64,000 nt of DNA from Nocardia pseudobrasiliensis NBRC 108224 (lineage in GTDB: Bacteria > Actinomycetota > Actinomycetes > Mycobacteriales > Mycobacteriaceae), in contig NZ_BDBS01000043.1 of NCBI RefSeq assembly GCF_001613105.1, forward strand, positions 53,168 through 117,167, given 5' to 3'. The notes below the pieces were generated by a model that worked only from the letters and a program-made list of their open reading frames with translations, had not been told where the DNA came from and searched no databases. The position numbers and the translations under genes are program-made. Below, piece by piece: positions 42,663 through 51,512 of this stretch (positions are counted from its first letter, which is position 1; each line of letters opens with the position of its first letter).

Positions 42663-44675
42663 ATGGTTTCCTACATCGTGACGGGCGGCACCGGATTTCT
42701 CGGGCGCCGGGTGGTCCAGCGACTGCTGGCACGTGACCACGACGCGGTGGTGCATGTGCTGGTGCGCGAGGCCTCCGCGGCCAAACTGGCCGAGCTCGCC
42801 GCAAGCTGGGGCGCGGGCGATCGGGTCTTCCCGCTCATCGGCGACCTGACGGCCGAAAACCTTGGGCTGCAAGACGATCCGCCGCAGGCCGAACATGTGC
42901 TGCACCTGGGCGCGATCTACGATATGACCGCCGACGAGCAGGCATCCCACGCCGCCAATGTCGAGGGCACCCGCGCGGTGATCGCGCTGGCCACCGAGCT
43001 CGGGGCCATGCTGCATCACGTCTCGTCGGTGGCCGTCGCGGGCGATCACAAGGGCAAATTCTTCGAGGACGATTTCGACCTCGGCCAGAATCTCACCTCC
43101 CCGTATCACCGCACCAAATTCGCGGCCGAGAAGTCGGTGCGCGAGGCCGCGGGCCTGCGGTGGCGGGTGTATCGACCGGCGATCATCGTCGGCGATTCCC
43201 GCACCGGCGAGATGGACAAGATCGACGGGCCCTACTACTTCTTCCCGGCGATCGCGCGCCTGGCCGCGCTGCCGGATCTGCCGCTGCCGCTGCCGGATCT
43301 GGGCGCGACCAATATCGTCCCGGTCGACTACGTCGCCGACGCCATGGTCGAGTTGGTGCTGCGACCCGGGCTGAACCGGCGCACCTTCCACCTGGTCAAT
43401 CCGGAACCGCAGTCCTTCGGCGATATCTACGCCGCGATCGCCCGCGAGGCCGGAGCGCCGACCGGAATCGGCACGGTGCCGGGCAGCCACGCCGCCCTCG
43501 GCGCGCTCGGGCACCTGCCCGGGGTGGCGCAGGTGCGCGATTTCCTGTTGCAGCAGTTGGGAATTCCCGCCGAGGTCGCCCCGCACACCTCCTTCGCCTC
43601 GGAGTTCGTCTCCGATTCCACCCGCGCCCAGCTGCGCGGCACCGGGCTGGCCGTGCCGCGATTCGAGGACTACGTCGGCAAGCTGTGGGAGTACTGGAGT
43701 GCGCATCTGGATCCCGATCGCGCCCGGCGCGGCGCGGGTAAGGATCCGCTGCGCGGGCGAATCGTGCTCATCACCGGCGCCTCCTCGGGCATCGGACTGG
43801 CCACCGCACACGCGGTCGCCGAGCGCGGCGCGACCGTGCTGATGGTGGCGCGCGGACTCGACGAGTTGGAGGCGGCCGCCGCGGCGGTGCGCGCCGAAGG
43901 CGGTTCCGCTCAGGCGTATCAGTGCGACATCACCGACGAGAAGGCGGTGGAGCTGCTGGTCAAACAGGTACTCGCCGATCACGGTCACGTCGACTACGCG
44001 GTCAACAACGCGGGCCGCTCGATCCGCCGCTCGGTACTCAACTCCACCGATCGCATGCATGATTTCGAGCGGACCATGGCCGTCAACTATTTCGGCGCGG
44101 TGCGGCTGATTCTGGCCCTGCTGCCGTCGATGCGCGAACGCCGCTTCGGTCATTTCGTCAACATCTCCTCGATCGCGGTGCAGACGAAGGTGCCGCGGTT
44201 CGCCGCATACGTGGCGAGCAAATCCGCGCTGGACACCTTCAGCGAAATCGCCGCGGTCGAAAACGCCGACGCCGGAATCACCTTCACCTCGGTGCGCATG
44301 CCGCTGGTCCGCACCCCGATGATCGCCCCGACCGATCTGTACCGCTCGATCCCGGTGCACACCCCCCAGCAGGCCGCCGATATCGTGGTGCGCGCCCTCG
44401 AACATCGCCCGGCCCGCATCGACACCCCCATCGGCACCTTCGCCCAGCTGGTAGATACGGTCATGCCCTCGCTGAAGAAGACGATCCTGCACCAGGGCTA
44501 TCGCATGTTCGGCGAATCCGCTGCGGCCAAGTCCGATTCGACCTCACCCCCGGCGACCCCGAGCAAACCCGCCCGCAGCCCGCTGCTGGCCCTCGCCCCG
44601 GTCGTCCAGCCACTGATGGGCCTCCCGGCCCCAGCCGCCCGCATCGCCAACCGAATCCCGGGCCTGCACTGGTGA
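42663..44675 (+). CDS. two-domain fatty acyl-CoA reductase / SDR protein
   Basis: A 670-residue cytosolic protein with two fused reductase domains. The first (about 1-340) has VTGGTGFLGRRVVQRLL and the active-site SPYHRTKFAAEKSV of fatty acyl-CoA reductases. The second (about 370-600) is a classical SDR with LITGASSGIGLATA, NNAG and YVASKSAL. The layout matches mycobacterial AcrA1-type proteins, which reduce acyl-CoA to aldehyde or alcohol for wax esters or mycolic acid maturation. AGGAGGGG precedes the ATG at 42663. A wax ester synthase gene lies 3.4 kb downstream. The last 60 residues are Pro/Ala rich. Confidence 0.85.
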   Translation: MVSYIVTGGTGFLGRRVVQRLLARDHDAVVHVLVREASAAKLAELAASWGAGDRVFPLIGDLTAENLGLQDDPPQAEHVLHLGAIYDMTADEQASHAANVEGTRAVIALATELGAMLHHVSSVAVAGDHKGKFFEDDFDLGQNLTSPYHRTKFAAEKSVREAAGLRWRVYRPAIIVGDSRTGEMDKIDGPYYFFPAIARLAALPDLPLPLPDLGATNIVPVDYVADAMVELVLRPGLNRRTFHLVNPEPQSFGDIYAAIAREAGAPTGIGTVPGSHAALGALGHLPGVAQVRDFLLQQLGIPAEVAPHTSFASEFVSDSTRAQLRGTGLAVPRFEDYVGKLWEYWSAHLDPDRARRGAGKDPLRGRIVLITGASSGIGLATAHAVAERGATVLMVARGLDELEAAAAAVRAEGGSAQAYQCDITDEKAVELLVKQVLADHGHVDYAVNNAGRSIRRSVLNSTDRMHDFERTMAVNYFGAVRLILALLPSMRERRFGHFVNISSIAVQTKVPRFAAYVASKSALDTFSEIAAVENADAGITFTSVRMPLVRTPMIAPTDLYRSIPVHTPQQAADIVVRALEHRPARIDTPIGTFAQLVDTVMPSLKKTILHQGYRMFGESAAAKSDSTSPPATPSKPARSPLLALAPVVQPLMGLPAPAARIANRIPGLHW

Positions 44676-44731
44676 TATCGCGGCCCGCGAGCACATCCGG
44701 TCGGCGGCTGTCGCAAACTCGCACACACTGC

Positions 44732-44737
44732 TAGGTT
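44732..44737 (+). promoter_or_regulatory. putative -10 box, leaderless deacetylase transcript
   Basis: TAGGTT ends seven bases before the GTG at 44745, and no ribosome site precedes that codon. No clear -35 box is visible. Confidence 0.35.
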
Positions 44738-44744
44738 GCGGCGC

Positions 44745-45443
44745 GTGAAACGCAGGGTGCTGCTCGCGGGCGCGGGTGTGCTGGTTGTCGTGCTGGCGGC
44801 GTGTGCCGGGCTGTATGTATTGATGAATGCGCGCGGCTTTCAGCTCGCCGGGAAACTGGTGAATCGGGTCGAGACCGCGGAGAAGCTGGTGGCGCTCACC
44901 ATCGACGACGGGCCCACCGAGCAGACCCCGGCGATTCTGGGGGTCCTTGCGGCGCAGCAGGTTCCGGTGACTTTCTATCTGGTCGGCCGGGATCTGGACG
45001 CGCGGCCGGAGTATGGGCGCGCGATCATGGCGGGTGGCCACGAGATCGGCAATCACAGCTATACCCATCGGCGGCTCGTCTTCGTATCCCCGGCGACCGT
45101 GCGCGCGGAGGTCGAGCGGACCGATGCCGCCATCGCCCGCATCGGGTATCGCGGGCCGGTCACGTTCCGGCCGCCCTACGGCAAGAAGCTGCTCGCGCTG
45201 CCGTCATATCTGGCCGATCACGATCGGACCACGGTGATGTGGGACGTCGAACCGGATTCCACGGGCGGGGCGAGCACCGAGCGGATCGTCGCCGACACCC
45301 TCGACGAGGCTCGACCGGGTTCGATCATCCTGCTGCACGCCATGTATCAGCCCAATTCGCTGGCCGCCATCGCGCCGATCGTGTCCGGACTGCGCGCCCG
45401 GGGCTATCAGTTCGTCACGGTGTCGCATCTGATGCGGCACTGA
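44745..45443 (+). CDS. polysaccharide deacetylase (NodB homology domain)
   Basis: A 232-residue protein with one N-terminal membrane helix (VLLAGAGVLVVVLAACAGLYVLM) and an extracytoplasmic NodB domain. The motifs are LTIDDGP (catalytic and metal aspartates), HSYTH (metal histidines), RPPYG and LLHAM near the end. It removes N-acetyl groups from peptidoglycan or another amino-sugar polymer. The helix contains AAC, which could be a lipobox, but the surrounding sequence is too hydrophobic to be sure. TTG at 44736 is an alternative start. Confidence 0.88.
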   Translation: MKRRVLLAGAGVLVVVLAACAGLYVLMNARGFQLAGKLVNRVETAEKLVALTIDDGPTEQTPAILGVLAAQQVPVTFYLVGRDLDARPEYGRAIMAGGHEIGNHSYTHRRLVFVSPATVRAEVERTDAAIARIGYRGPVTFRPPYGKKLLALPSYLADHDRTTVMWDVEPDSTGGASTERIVADTLDEARPGSIILLHAMYQPNSLAAIAPIVSGLRARGYQFVTVSHLMRH

Positions 45444-45502
45444 GACGGCGAAATTCACCGAGCCGCCGTGCGCGCGCCAATCCGATCTGCCAGAGTCGTG
45501 CC

Positions 45503-47185
45503 ATGCGCGCTCGCCAACGTGTCCTCGGGATATGTGCCACGCTGTCGGTCCTGTCGCTGGTCGCGGGATGCGGCGGCGGTTCGGACAAACCCGCCGCCTC
45601 GCCGACGCCCGGCCCGGTTCCGCTGATCGGCACCGACAATCTGCCCGAACCGCAGCCGGGCGAGGTACATCTGTTCGCGATCAACGATCTGCACGGCAAT
45701 CTGCAACCGCCGTCGGGCAGCAACGGCCAGATCGGCAGTTACACCGCGGGCGGCGCGGCCTATCTGGCCGCCCACCTGAACAGGTTGAAGGCGCGTTATC
45801 CGGCGAGCGCGATGCTGTCGGCCGGGGACAATGTCAGCGCCAGCCCGCTGGTGTCGGCACTGTTCCACGACGAGCCCACCATCGACTTCCTCGATACGGT
45901 CGGCCTGTCGGCCTCCTCGGTCGGCAATCACGAATTCGACCACGGCGTCCAGGAACTGGCCCGGCTGCAGACCGGCGGCTGCGCACCCGACGGTTGTTCG
46001 CCGGGTGCGCCGTTCACCGGCGCGAAGTTCCCCTATCTCGCGGCCAATGTCGGCGACGCCACCGGCCAGTTGCCACCCGCGCTGCGCCCCTGGACGGTCC
46101 TCGACATCGGCGGCCACAAGATCGGCGTGATCGGCGTCGTCACACCCACCACCGCCGATATCGTGCTGCCCGAGGGCATTCGGGGCTACCACTTCGGCGA
46201 CGAGGTCGACGCGATCAACAAGACCGTGCCCGCGGTCCAGGCCGCCGGGGCCGAAACCGTGGTCGCGGTGCTGCACGACGGCGGCGCGCAACAGCCGAAG
46301 GGCCCGCTGGACTACAACGGCTGCGAGAACATCTCCCCCTCGGTGACCGATATGGCCCAGCGCACGGATCCGGCCGTGCGCGTACTGGTCACCGGCCACA
46401 CCCATCAGGCCTACAACTGCACCATCGGCGGCAAACTCGTCACCCAGGCCGCCTCCTACGGCCGCCTCATCAGCGATATCTCGTTGCGCTTCCACGACGG
46501 CACGGTCGACGCCAAGGCCACCAACCGCGTGGTCACCCGCGATATCGCACCGGATCCCGACGCGGCCGCGCTGGTCGACTTCTACGCCGCCCAGGCCGAG
46601 CCGCTCGCCAAACGCCTCCTGGGCACGGCCACCGCACCGCTGCCGAACAAAGCGCTGCCGGGCGGGGATTCGCCCCTCGGTGACGTCATCGCCGATTCGA
46701 TGCTCGCCGCACTCGCCCCCGAGGCGGTCGCGGCCTTCATGAATCCGGGCGGGGTGCGCGCGGATCTGCCCGCGGGCCCGATCACTTACGCCCAGGCTTA
46801 TACCGTGCAACCGTTCGGCAATCAGGTGGTGAGCGTGCGGCTCACCGGACAGCAGATTCTGAGTCTGCTCGAACAGCAGTGGGACAACGTCAGCAAACCC
46901 AATACCCTGTCGGTCGCGGGCATCACCTACGCCTTCAGCGACGCCGCGCCCAAAGGTCACAAGGTTCTCGCCGACACCGTCCGCATCGGCGGACAACCGC
47001 TCAATCCCGTGGCCGTGTACACCGTGTCCACCAACAACTTCCTGGCCTCCGGCGGTGACGGATTCACCGTCTTCACCCAGGGCAGCCCGGCACGCGTCGG
47101 CCCGACGGATCTCGACGCCCTCGAGTCGTATCTGAAAACTCACGGTGCGGTCGAGCCCCCGTCGGGCCGGATCGAGCGCCGCTAG
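45503..47185 (+). CDS. 5'-nucleotidase/UshA-family lipoprotein phosphoesterase
   Basis: A 560-residue exported protein. The signal ends in a lipobox VAGC (about residues 20-23). The metallophosphatase domain has AINDLHGN, SAGDNVSASP, VGNHEFDHG and TGHTHQAYN. The C-terminal 5'-nucleotidase domain has GGVRADL, QPFGNQVV and NNFLASGGDGFTVF. It hydrolyses nucleotides or nucleotide sugars outside the membrane for phosphate and nucleoside uptake. The linker is Pro/Ser rich. It ends overlapping the convergent cutinase gene by four bases. Confidence 0.9.
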   Translation: MRARQRVLGICATLSVLSLVAGCGGGSDKPAASPTPGPVPLIGTDNLPEPQPGEVHLFAINDLHGNLQPPSGSNGQIGSYTAGGAAYLAAHLNRLKARYPASAMLSAGDNVSASPLVSALFHDEPTIDFLDTVGLSASSVGNHEFDHGVQELARLQTGGCAPDGCSPGAPFTGAKFPYLAANVGDATGQLPPALRPWTVLDIGGHKIGVIGVVTPTTADIVLPEGIRGYHFGDEVDAINKTVPAVQAAGAETVVAVLHDGGAQQPKGPLDYNGCENISPSVTDMAQRTDPAVRVLVTGHTHQAYNCTIGGKLVTQAASYGRLISDISLRFHDGTVDAKATNRVVTRDIAPDPDAAALVDFYAAQAEPLAKRLLGTATAPLPNKALPGGDSPLGDVIADSMLAALAPEAVAAFMNPGGVRADLPAGPITYAQAYTVQPFGNQVVSVRLTGQQILSLLEQQWDNVSKPNTLSVAGITYAFSDAAPKGHKVLADTVRIGGQPLNPVAVYTVSTNNFLASGGDGFTVFTQGSPARVGPTDLDALESYLKTHGAVEPPSGRIERR

Positions 47186-47835
47186 AGGCGGTCGGCGGCG
47201 AAGTTCGCCGCGGCCACGAAGTCGGCGCCGTAGGCGACATGCGCGGCCGGGTTCAGCCCGCCCGCGCATACCGGATCGCCGGTGGTGCAATAGTTTCCGG
47301 TCCGCCACAGATAGCCCTCGGGCAGATTCCAGCCGATCAGCCGCAGCGGATCACCGAACAGCAGCACCACCGCCACTCGCGAGCCCAGATCCCCGTCCAC
47401 CCGGACCGCGCCCGGCACATCGAGGGTGGCTCCGGTGCCCAGCGCCGTGTGTACGACCGCCGCGCCCTGCGAGTAGCCGACCAGGACGAATCGCTGCGCG
47501 GGACATACCGCGGCCTGATGGGCCAGGTGCGCAACGAGATCCGCGCTGCCGTCGCCTATGGAGTAGGTGTCGGTCAGATCGGCCGGGTAGTTCACCCGGT
47601 AGGCGCTGGTGCCCATCGGCAACCGATCGCTCAGCACGCCGTAGAGCGGATCGCCCACCTCGCTGCCCAGATAACCCGGTTCCTGAGTTCCCCTGGCCAC
47701 CACCACATCCACATCGGCGCACGATCGCGCGGTGGCCTGCGGCGTCGGGTACAGCAGACCCGTGCTCACCAGTGCTGCGGCGAATACCCAAGCGGCATGC
47801 CATTTTCCGGACAGCCGCACCTTCCGGTCGCCCAT
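47182..47835 (-). CDS. secreted cutinase-family esterase
   Basis: A 217-residue protein with a signal peptide (about 1-37, ending ATA). The cutinase fold is shown by SCADVDVVVARGTQEPG, the nucleophile elbow VLVGYSQGAAV, then YCTTGDPVC with the aspartate and AAHVAYG with the histidine. Four cysteines are placed for two disulfides. Actinobacterial cutinases of this kind (Culp family) cleave lipid esters rather than plant cutin. The ATG at 47835 has GAAGGTGAG upstream; the frame is open earlier. Confidence 0.9.
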   Translation of the reverse strand: MGDRKVRLSGKWHAAWVFAAALVSTGLLYPTPQATARSCADVDVVVARGTQEPGYLGSEVGDPLYGVLSDRLPMGTSAYRVNYPADLTDTYSIGDGSADLVAHLAHQAAVCPAQRFVLVGYSQGAAVVHTALGTGATLDVPGAVRVDGDLGSRVAVVLLFGDPLRLIGWNLPEGYLWRTGNYCTTGDPVCAGGLNPAAHVAYGADFVAAANFAADRL

Positions 47836-48075
47836 TGTTCTCACCTTCTCACGCCGTTGTGAGCAGGCCCGCTTCGTGACTGTTGTCAAAGACTATTGTC
47901 TCGGCCTGATATGGCCCAAGGTAAGGAGGAATCAAGGGAACGGCAACGAGATCTACGGGAGAGATACCCAATCGCCGCGCAACCGTATCCGGCCGAAAGT
48001 AACGTTCCACCAGCGATTTCGATTCGACGAACCAACCGGTATGTGACAGATCTCCCGATCATTCCCCCCGAACGC

Positions 48076-48089
48076 TAGAACAGGTTCTC
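48076..48089 (+). promoter_or_regulatory. KstR-like operator upstream of the wax ester synthase gene
   Basis: TAGAACAGGTTCTC matches TnnAACnnGTTnnA at seven of the eight fixed positions; the last A is C. AGAAC and GTTCT form a perfect dyad around AG. It lies directly before the -10 box, where a repressor would block polymerase. Confidence 0.5.
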
Positions 48090-48090
48090 A

Positions 48091-48096
48091 TAGGCT
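48091..48096 (+). promoter_or_regulatory. putative -10 box, leaderless wax ester synthase transcript
   Basis: TAGGCT ends six bases before the ATG at 48103. No ribosome site lies between them. Confidence 0.4.
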
Positions 48097-48102
48097 GGAC
48101 GC

Positions 48103-49500
48103 ATGGAACGAATGACCGGGCTGGACGCCAGCTTTCTGTATCTGGAGACCGATACCCAACTTCTGCACGTCTGCGCGCTGATCGTCCTGGACCCCGTGGC
48201 CGACGGCGCGAACTACCAATTCGCCGATCTGAAGGCCGAACTCGGCCGCCGGTTGCATCTGGTGCCCTCGATGCGCCGCCACATCCATCGGGTGCCGTTC
48301 GATCTCGATCATCCGGTCTGGGTCGAGGACACCCACTTCGATCTGGATTATCACGTGCGGCGCATCGGAATTCCGTCGCCGGGCGGACGTCGCGAGCTGG
48401 CCGAACTGGTGGCCGATATCGCGGGCCGTCCGCTCGATCGAGACCGGCCGCTGTGGCAGCTGTGGGTGGTCGAGGGGGTGGCCGACGGGAAGATCGCGAT
48501 CATCTCGAAGTATCACCACGCGGCGGTGGACGGGATCACCGGCACGCAGATGATGATGCATCTGTGCGATCTGGAACCGGGCGTGCGCTATCCGGAACCG
48601 GATGAGCGACGGCCCGCCGAATCCTCGCCCAACGACCTGCTTCTCGCGGCCGAGGGTCTGCTGCGGTTCCCGACCAAGCTCGGCGCGTTCGGCATGCTGC
48701 CCAAAACCCTCGGCATGGTCGGCGGTTTCATCGGACGACGGCGAAAGACCGAGAAGGGCATGGCGATTCCGTTCACCGCGCCGCGCACACCGTTCAATCG
48801 CACGATCAGCCCGCATCGTTCGGTCGCGTTCACCAAGACCGCCCTGGGTGACATCAAGGAGATCAAGGCGGCGTTCGGGGTGAAGGTCAACGATGTGGTG
48901 CTGGCCGTGGTCGGCGGCGCGCTGCGCGAATATCTCGACGCTCACGGCGAATTGCCCGACAGCTCGCTGTTCGCGTCGGTGCCGGTGTCCACCCACACCA
49001 CCTCCCGCCACGACCGGGGTATCAACAAGGTGTCGACGCTGTTCTGCCGGCTCTACACCGATGTGGCCGATCCGGTCGAGCGGCTGCGCCTGATCGCCGA
49101 GGCCAATCGGGGCGCCAAACAGGAGCACGATCTGATCGGCGCCGACTTTCTGCAGGACTGGGCGAAGTACGCCCCGCCCAACACCTTTCAACTGGCCGCG
49201 CGGGTGTACTCCTCGTTCAAGCTGGCCGAGCGGCATCCGGTCGTGCACAATCTGGTCATCTCGAATGTGCCCGGGCCGCAGGCGCCGATGTATTTCCTCG
49301 GCTATCGGATCGATTCGATGTATCCGTTCGGACCCGTCTTCCACGGGGCCGGACTCAATGTCACCGTGCTGTCGGTCGGTGGCAGCCTCGACTACGGTTT
49401 CATCGCCTGCCGGGAGCTGATACCCGATCTCGAGGCGATGGCCGACGCCGTGCACGACGCGGTCGCCGAGTTGCTGAAGGCGGCCCGCGCACAGGGCTGA
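48103..49500 (+). CDS. wax ester synthase / acyl-CoA:diacylglycerol acyltransferase (WS/DGAT)
   Basis: A 465-residue acyltransferase. It starts with the family motif RMTGLDASFLYLET, has the catalytic KYHHAAVDGITG (HHxxxDG, about residues 137-148), PLDRDRPLWQLWVVEG before it, and the C-terminal NLVISNVPGPQAPMYFLG. It joins acyl-CoA to diacylglycerol or a long-chain alcohol to make storage lipid. The ATG appears leaderless. The upstream KstR-like dyad and the acyl-CoA reductase gene nearby suggest a lipid-storage setting. Confidence 0.93.
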   Translation: MERMTGLDASFLYLETDTQLLHVCALIVLDPVADGANYQFADLKAELGRRLHLVPSMRRHIHRVPFDLDHPVWVEDTHFDLDYHVRRIGIPSPGGRRELAELVADIAGRPLDRDRPLWQLWVVEGVADGKIAIISKYHHAAVDGITGTQMMMHLCDLEPGVRYPEPDERRPAESSPNDLLLAAEGLLRFPTKLGAFGMLPKTLGMVGGFIGRRRKTEKGMAIPFTAPRTPFNRTISPHRSVAFTKTALGDIKEIKAAFGVKVNDVVLAVVGGALREYLDAHGELPDSSLFASVPVSTHTTSRHDRGINKVSTLFCRLYTDVADPVERLRLIAEANRGAKQEHDLIGADFLQDWAKYAPPNTFQLAARVYSSFKLAERHPVVHNLVISNVPGPQAPMYFLGYRIDSMYPFGPVFHGAGLNVTVLSVGGSLDYGFIACRELIPDLEAMADAVHDAVAELLKAARAQG

Positions 49501-49504
49501 GCGC

Positions 49505-50392
49505 TCACAGCCTCGCGGTCACCGCCGCACAGGCCTCGAGGAGCACAGGGACAAAGGCGTCCGCCTCGAGTACGCACGCCGCGTGTCCGGCGCGCGCCAG
49601 GAAGATCTCCGCCCCGTCGATCAGCTTCGCCATCTCCAACTGCCGATGGACCGGCAGAGCCCGGTCGTGTGTCGTGATCACCACCGACACCGGCAGTTTC
49701 AGGCTCTCGAGCCACGGCTCGGAATCGAATTTCCCCAGCGCCGCGACGGCCTGCGCCATCGCCCAGCCATTGGCCGTGCGCAATTCCCCCAGCGCCCACC
49801 GATCGATCCGCCCCGGATTCCAGGACACCTGCGGCAGATCCGGCAACCGCGCCGCCGCCCGGGCCACCCGCCGCGCCGCCAATTCCGCCGCGGTGGTCGC
49901 GAATACGCTCATCGTGCGATGGAACGCCCGCTCGCGCCACTTCTCCTGGAACCGATAGGTCGTGGCGCACAGCACGAGCCCGCCGATACGCCCCGGATGC
50001 CGATGCGCGGCAAGCTGACCGACGATCCCGCCCATCGAATATCCGACCAGTACGGGTTTGTCGATACCGAGCAGATCGGCCACCGCGACGGCGTCATCGG
50101 CGAGATCGTCCAGCACGAACCGCTCCGAGCGAATCCCGTGCCCGTGCCAGCGCTGGTCGTAGAGCACCACCCGATACCGCCGCGACAATTCCTCGAGGGC
50201 CGGAAACCAGTTGAGCATCGCGGTGGTGACCACCCCGTGCAGCAGCATCAGCGTGGGCGCGTCCGGCGGCCCGGGAATATCGACCAGATACGTCCTACCC
50301 CGCCCCGGCAGCTCCACGAGGGTTCCGCCCGGCACCTCGCGCATTCGCGAAACCCGTTCACCGAAGCGCCGATTCGACCGAGCCTGCGCCAT
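49505..50392 (-). CDS. alpha/beta-fold hydrolase
   Basis: A 295-residue hydrolase. It has the oxyanion segment LMLLHGVVTTAMLNWF, the nucleophile elbow VLVGYSMGGIVG (about 116-127), VVITTHDRALP with an aspartate candidate and ARAGHAACV with the histidine. No signal peptide is present. The substrate is unknown; a KstR-like operator upstream suggests sterol or fatty acid breakdown. GGGAGG lies six bases before the ATG. It is convergent with the WS/DGAT gene, four bases apart. Confidence 0.87.
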   Translation of the reverse strand: MAQARSNRRFGERVSRMREVPGGTLVELPGRGRTYLVDIPGPPDAPTLMLLHGVVTTAMLNWFPALEELSRRYRVVLYDQRWHGHGIRSERFVLDDLADDAVAVADLLGIDKPVLVGYSMGGIVGQLAAHRHPGRIGGLVLCATTYRFQEKWRERAFHRTMSVFATTAAELAARRVARAAARLPDLPQVSWNPGRIDRWALGELRTANGWAMAQAVAALGKFDSEPWLESLKLPVSVVITTHDRALPVHRQLEMAKLIDGAEIFLARAGHAACVLEADAFVPVLLEACAAVTARL

Positions 50393-50430
50393 CGACTGCC
50401 TCCCGCCGCGTACCCGCCGAGCCGACGGAT

Positions 50431-50444
50431 TAGAACGTGTTGCA
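50431..50444 (-). promoter_or_regulatory. KstR-type operator upstream of the alpha/beta hydrolase
   Basis: TAGAACGTGTTGCA (plus strand) matches TnnAACnnGTTnnA at all eight fixed positions. It lies 39-52 bases before the hydrolase start, in the promoter region. The outer arms are not fully symmetrical. Confidence 0.5.
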
Positions 50445-50485
50445 GTTCATGATGCCACAGCGGTGTACCCGGCGGATGATCGCGT

Positions 50486-51397
50486 CTACGTACAGGCGGC
50501 GATGCTGTTCGCGGTCGTCGCCGGGGCGACGGTTGTGATCGGGGCGGGAGTGGTGACGACGGTCGGCGGCGGGGGCGGGTTGTACAGACGCAGGCCGGTC
50601 GAACGAATCTCACCGGGGGTGACGGCCAGGTCGGGGATCTGTAATTGGTTGCCGTCGATATCGGTGATCAGCGCGGTGAACGGGCCGGGGCCCGCGCCGG
50701 AGATGGACCAGTAGTTGTCCATCCCGCGGTTGAGGACGTGGCCGGGGCCGCCCGCGTCGGGGCGGATCTCGACGCGGCTCAACGGGTTTCCGGTGTCGGC
50801 GAACAGCAGGCCGATCCAGGCGTCGGAGGAGCCGTCCTGGACGCGGTAGCGCACTTCCGGAGGCGGTCCGGGATCGTGTACGCGGCTCAGGTGGATCCCG
50901 GCCACACCGGGTTTCTGTTCGGCGATCCGGGTGAATGCCGCGGTGCTCAGGTCGTATTGGTGCGCGCCGCAACCGGGGCAGCGATCGACGACCTGGGCGC
51001 GCACGCTGCCGAGCGGGCCCGCGATGTCGAGATAGGTGCCGCAGGCCGCGCCGCCCGCGTATTCGTCGGTGGGCACGCCGACGTAGTAGCCGTCCATCGG
51101 CAGATCGGGAAATGAGCAGGAGACATTCTGATTGAACACGTAGTAGCGAGCCTGTCCGCTGCTCGCGGGATCGCGGCGCTCACCCCCCGGAACCGGTTCG
51201 GCGACGGGCGGATTCGTCGTCGGCACGACGAACCGCGTGGTCGTGGAGGGTAACGCGCCGACCGACGCCGATCGGCAGGTGGGCGACTGCGGATGTACCA
51301 CCCACACCACGAAGCTCACCACGCCCGCCAGAACCAGCGCGCCCAGCACCCACGGCCATGCGGCACGGACGTGTTGCTGCTGTGTTACCCGATGCAT
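50486..51397 (-). CDS. membrane-anchored bacterial expansin-like protein
   Basis: A 303-residue protein with an N-terminal membrane anchor (about 13-35), a Thr/Pro-rich spacer and an expansin pair of domains. The double-psi beta barrel carries AACGTYLDIAGPLGSVRAQV, VDRCPGCGAHQYDLS with the conserved aspartate, and FTRIAEQKPGVAGIHLSRV. The second, beta-sandwich domain follows (VRYRVQDGSSDAWIGLLFAD). The C-terminal tail is Pro/Thr rich. Expansins loosen cellulose or peptidoglycan without hydrolysis. In a nocardia-like cell it may act on the cell wall or on plant polymers. Confidence 0.82.
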   Translation of the reverse strand: MHRVTQQQHVRAAWPWVLGALVLAGVVSFVVWVVHPQSPTCRSASVGALPSTTTRFVVPTTNPPVAEPVPGGERRDPASSGQARYYVFNQNVSCSFPDLPMDGYYVGVPTDEYAGGAACGTYLDIAGPLGSVRAQVVDRCPGCGAHQYDLSTAAFTRIAEQKPGVAGIHLSRVHDPGPPPEVRYRVQDGSSDAWIGLLFADTGNPLSRVEIRPDAGGPGHVLNRGMDNYWSISGAGPGPFTALITDIDGNQLQIPDLAVTPGEIRSTGLRLYNPPPPPTVVTTPAPITTVAPATTANSIAACT

Positions 51398-51512
51398 GTC
51401 CCCTGCCTCCGGTTCACCTCACGCCGCTTTCTTCACAGCAAAGCAGCAGTACCCGGTGTGTTGGACATGAATCGCGAACTAGGAGTGTGGGAGTCGGCGT
51501 GTCTGCGGCGTG

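Noticed and set aside
42585..44492. 635-codon minus-strand open frame
   Set aside because: Antisense shadow of the acyl-CoA reductase gene, with no recognisable domain.
45455..47308. 617-codon minus-strand open frame
   Set aside because: Antisense shadow of the 5'-nucleotidase gene; no motif and no ribosome site.
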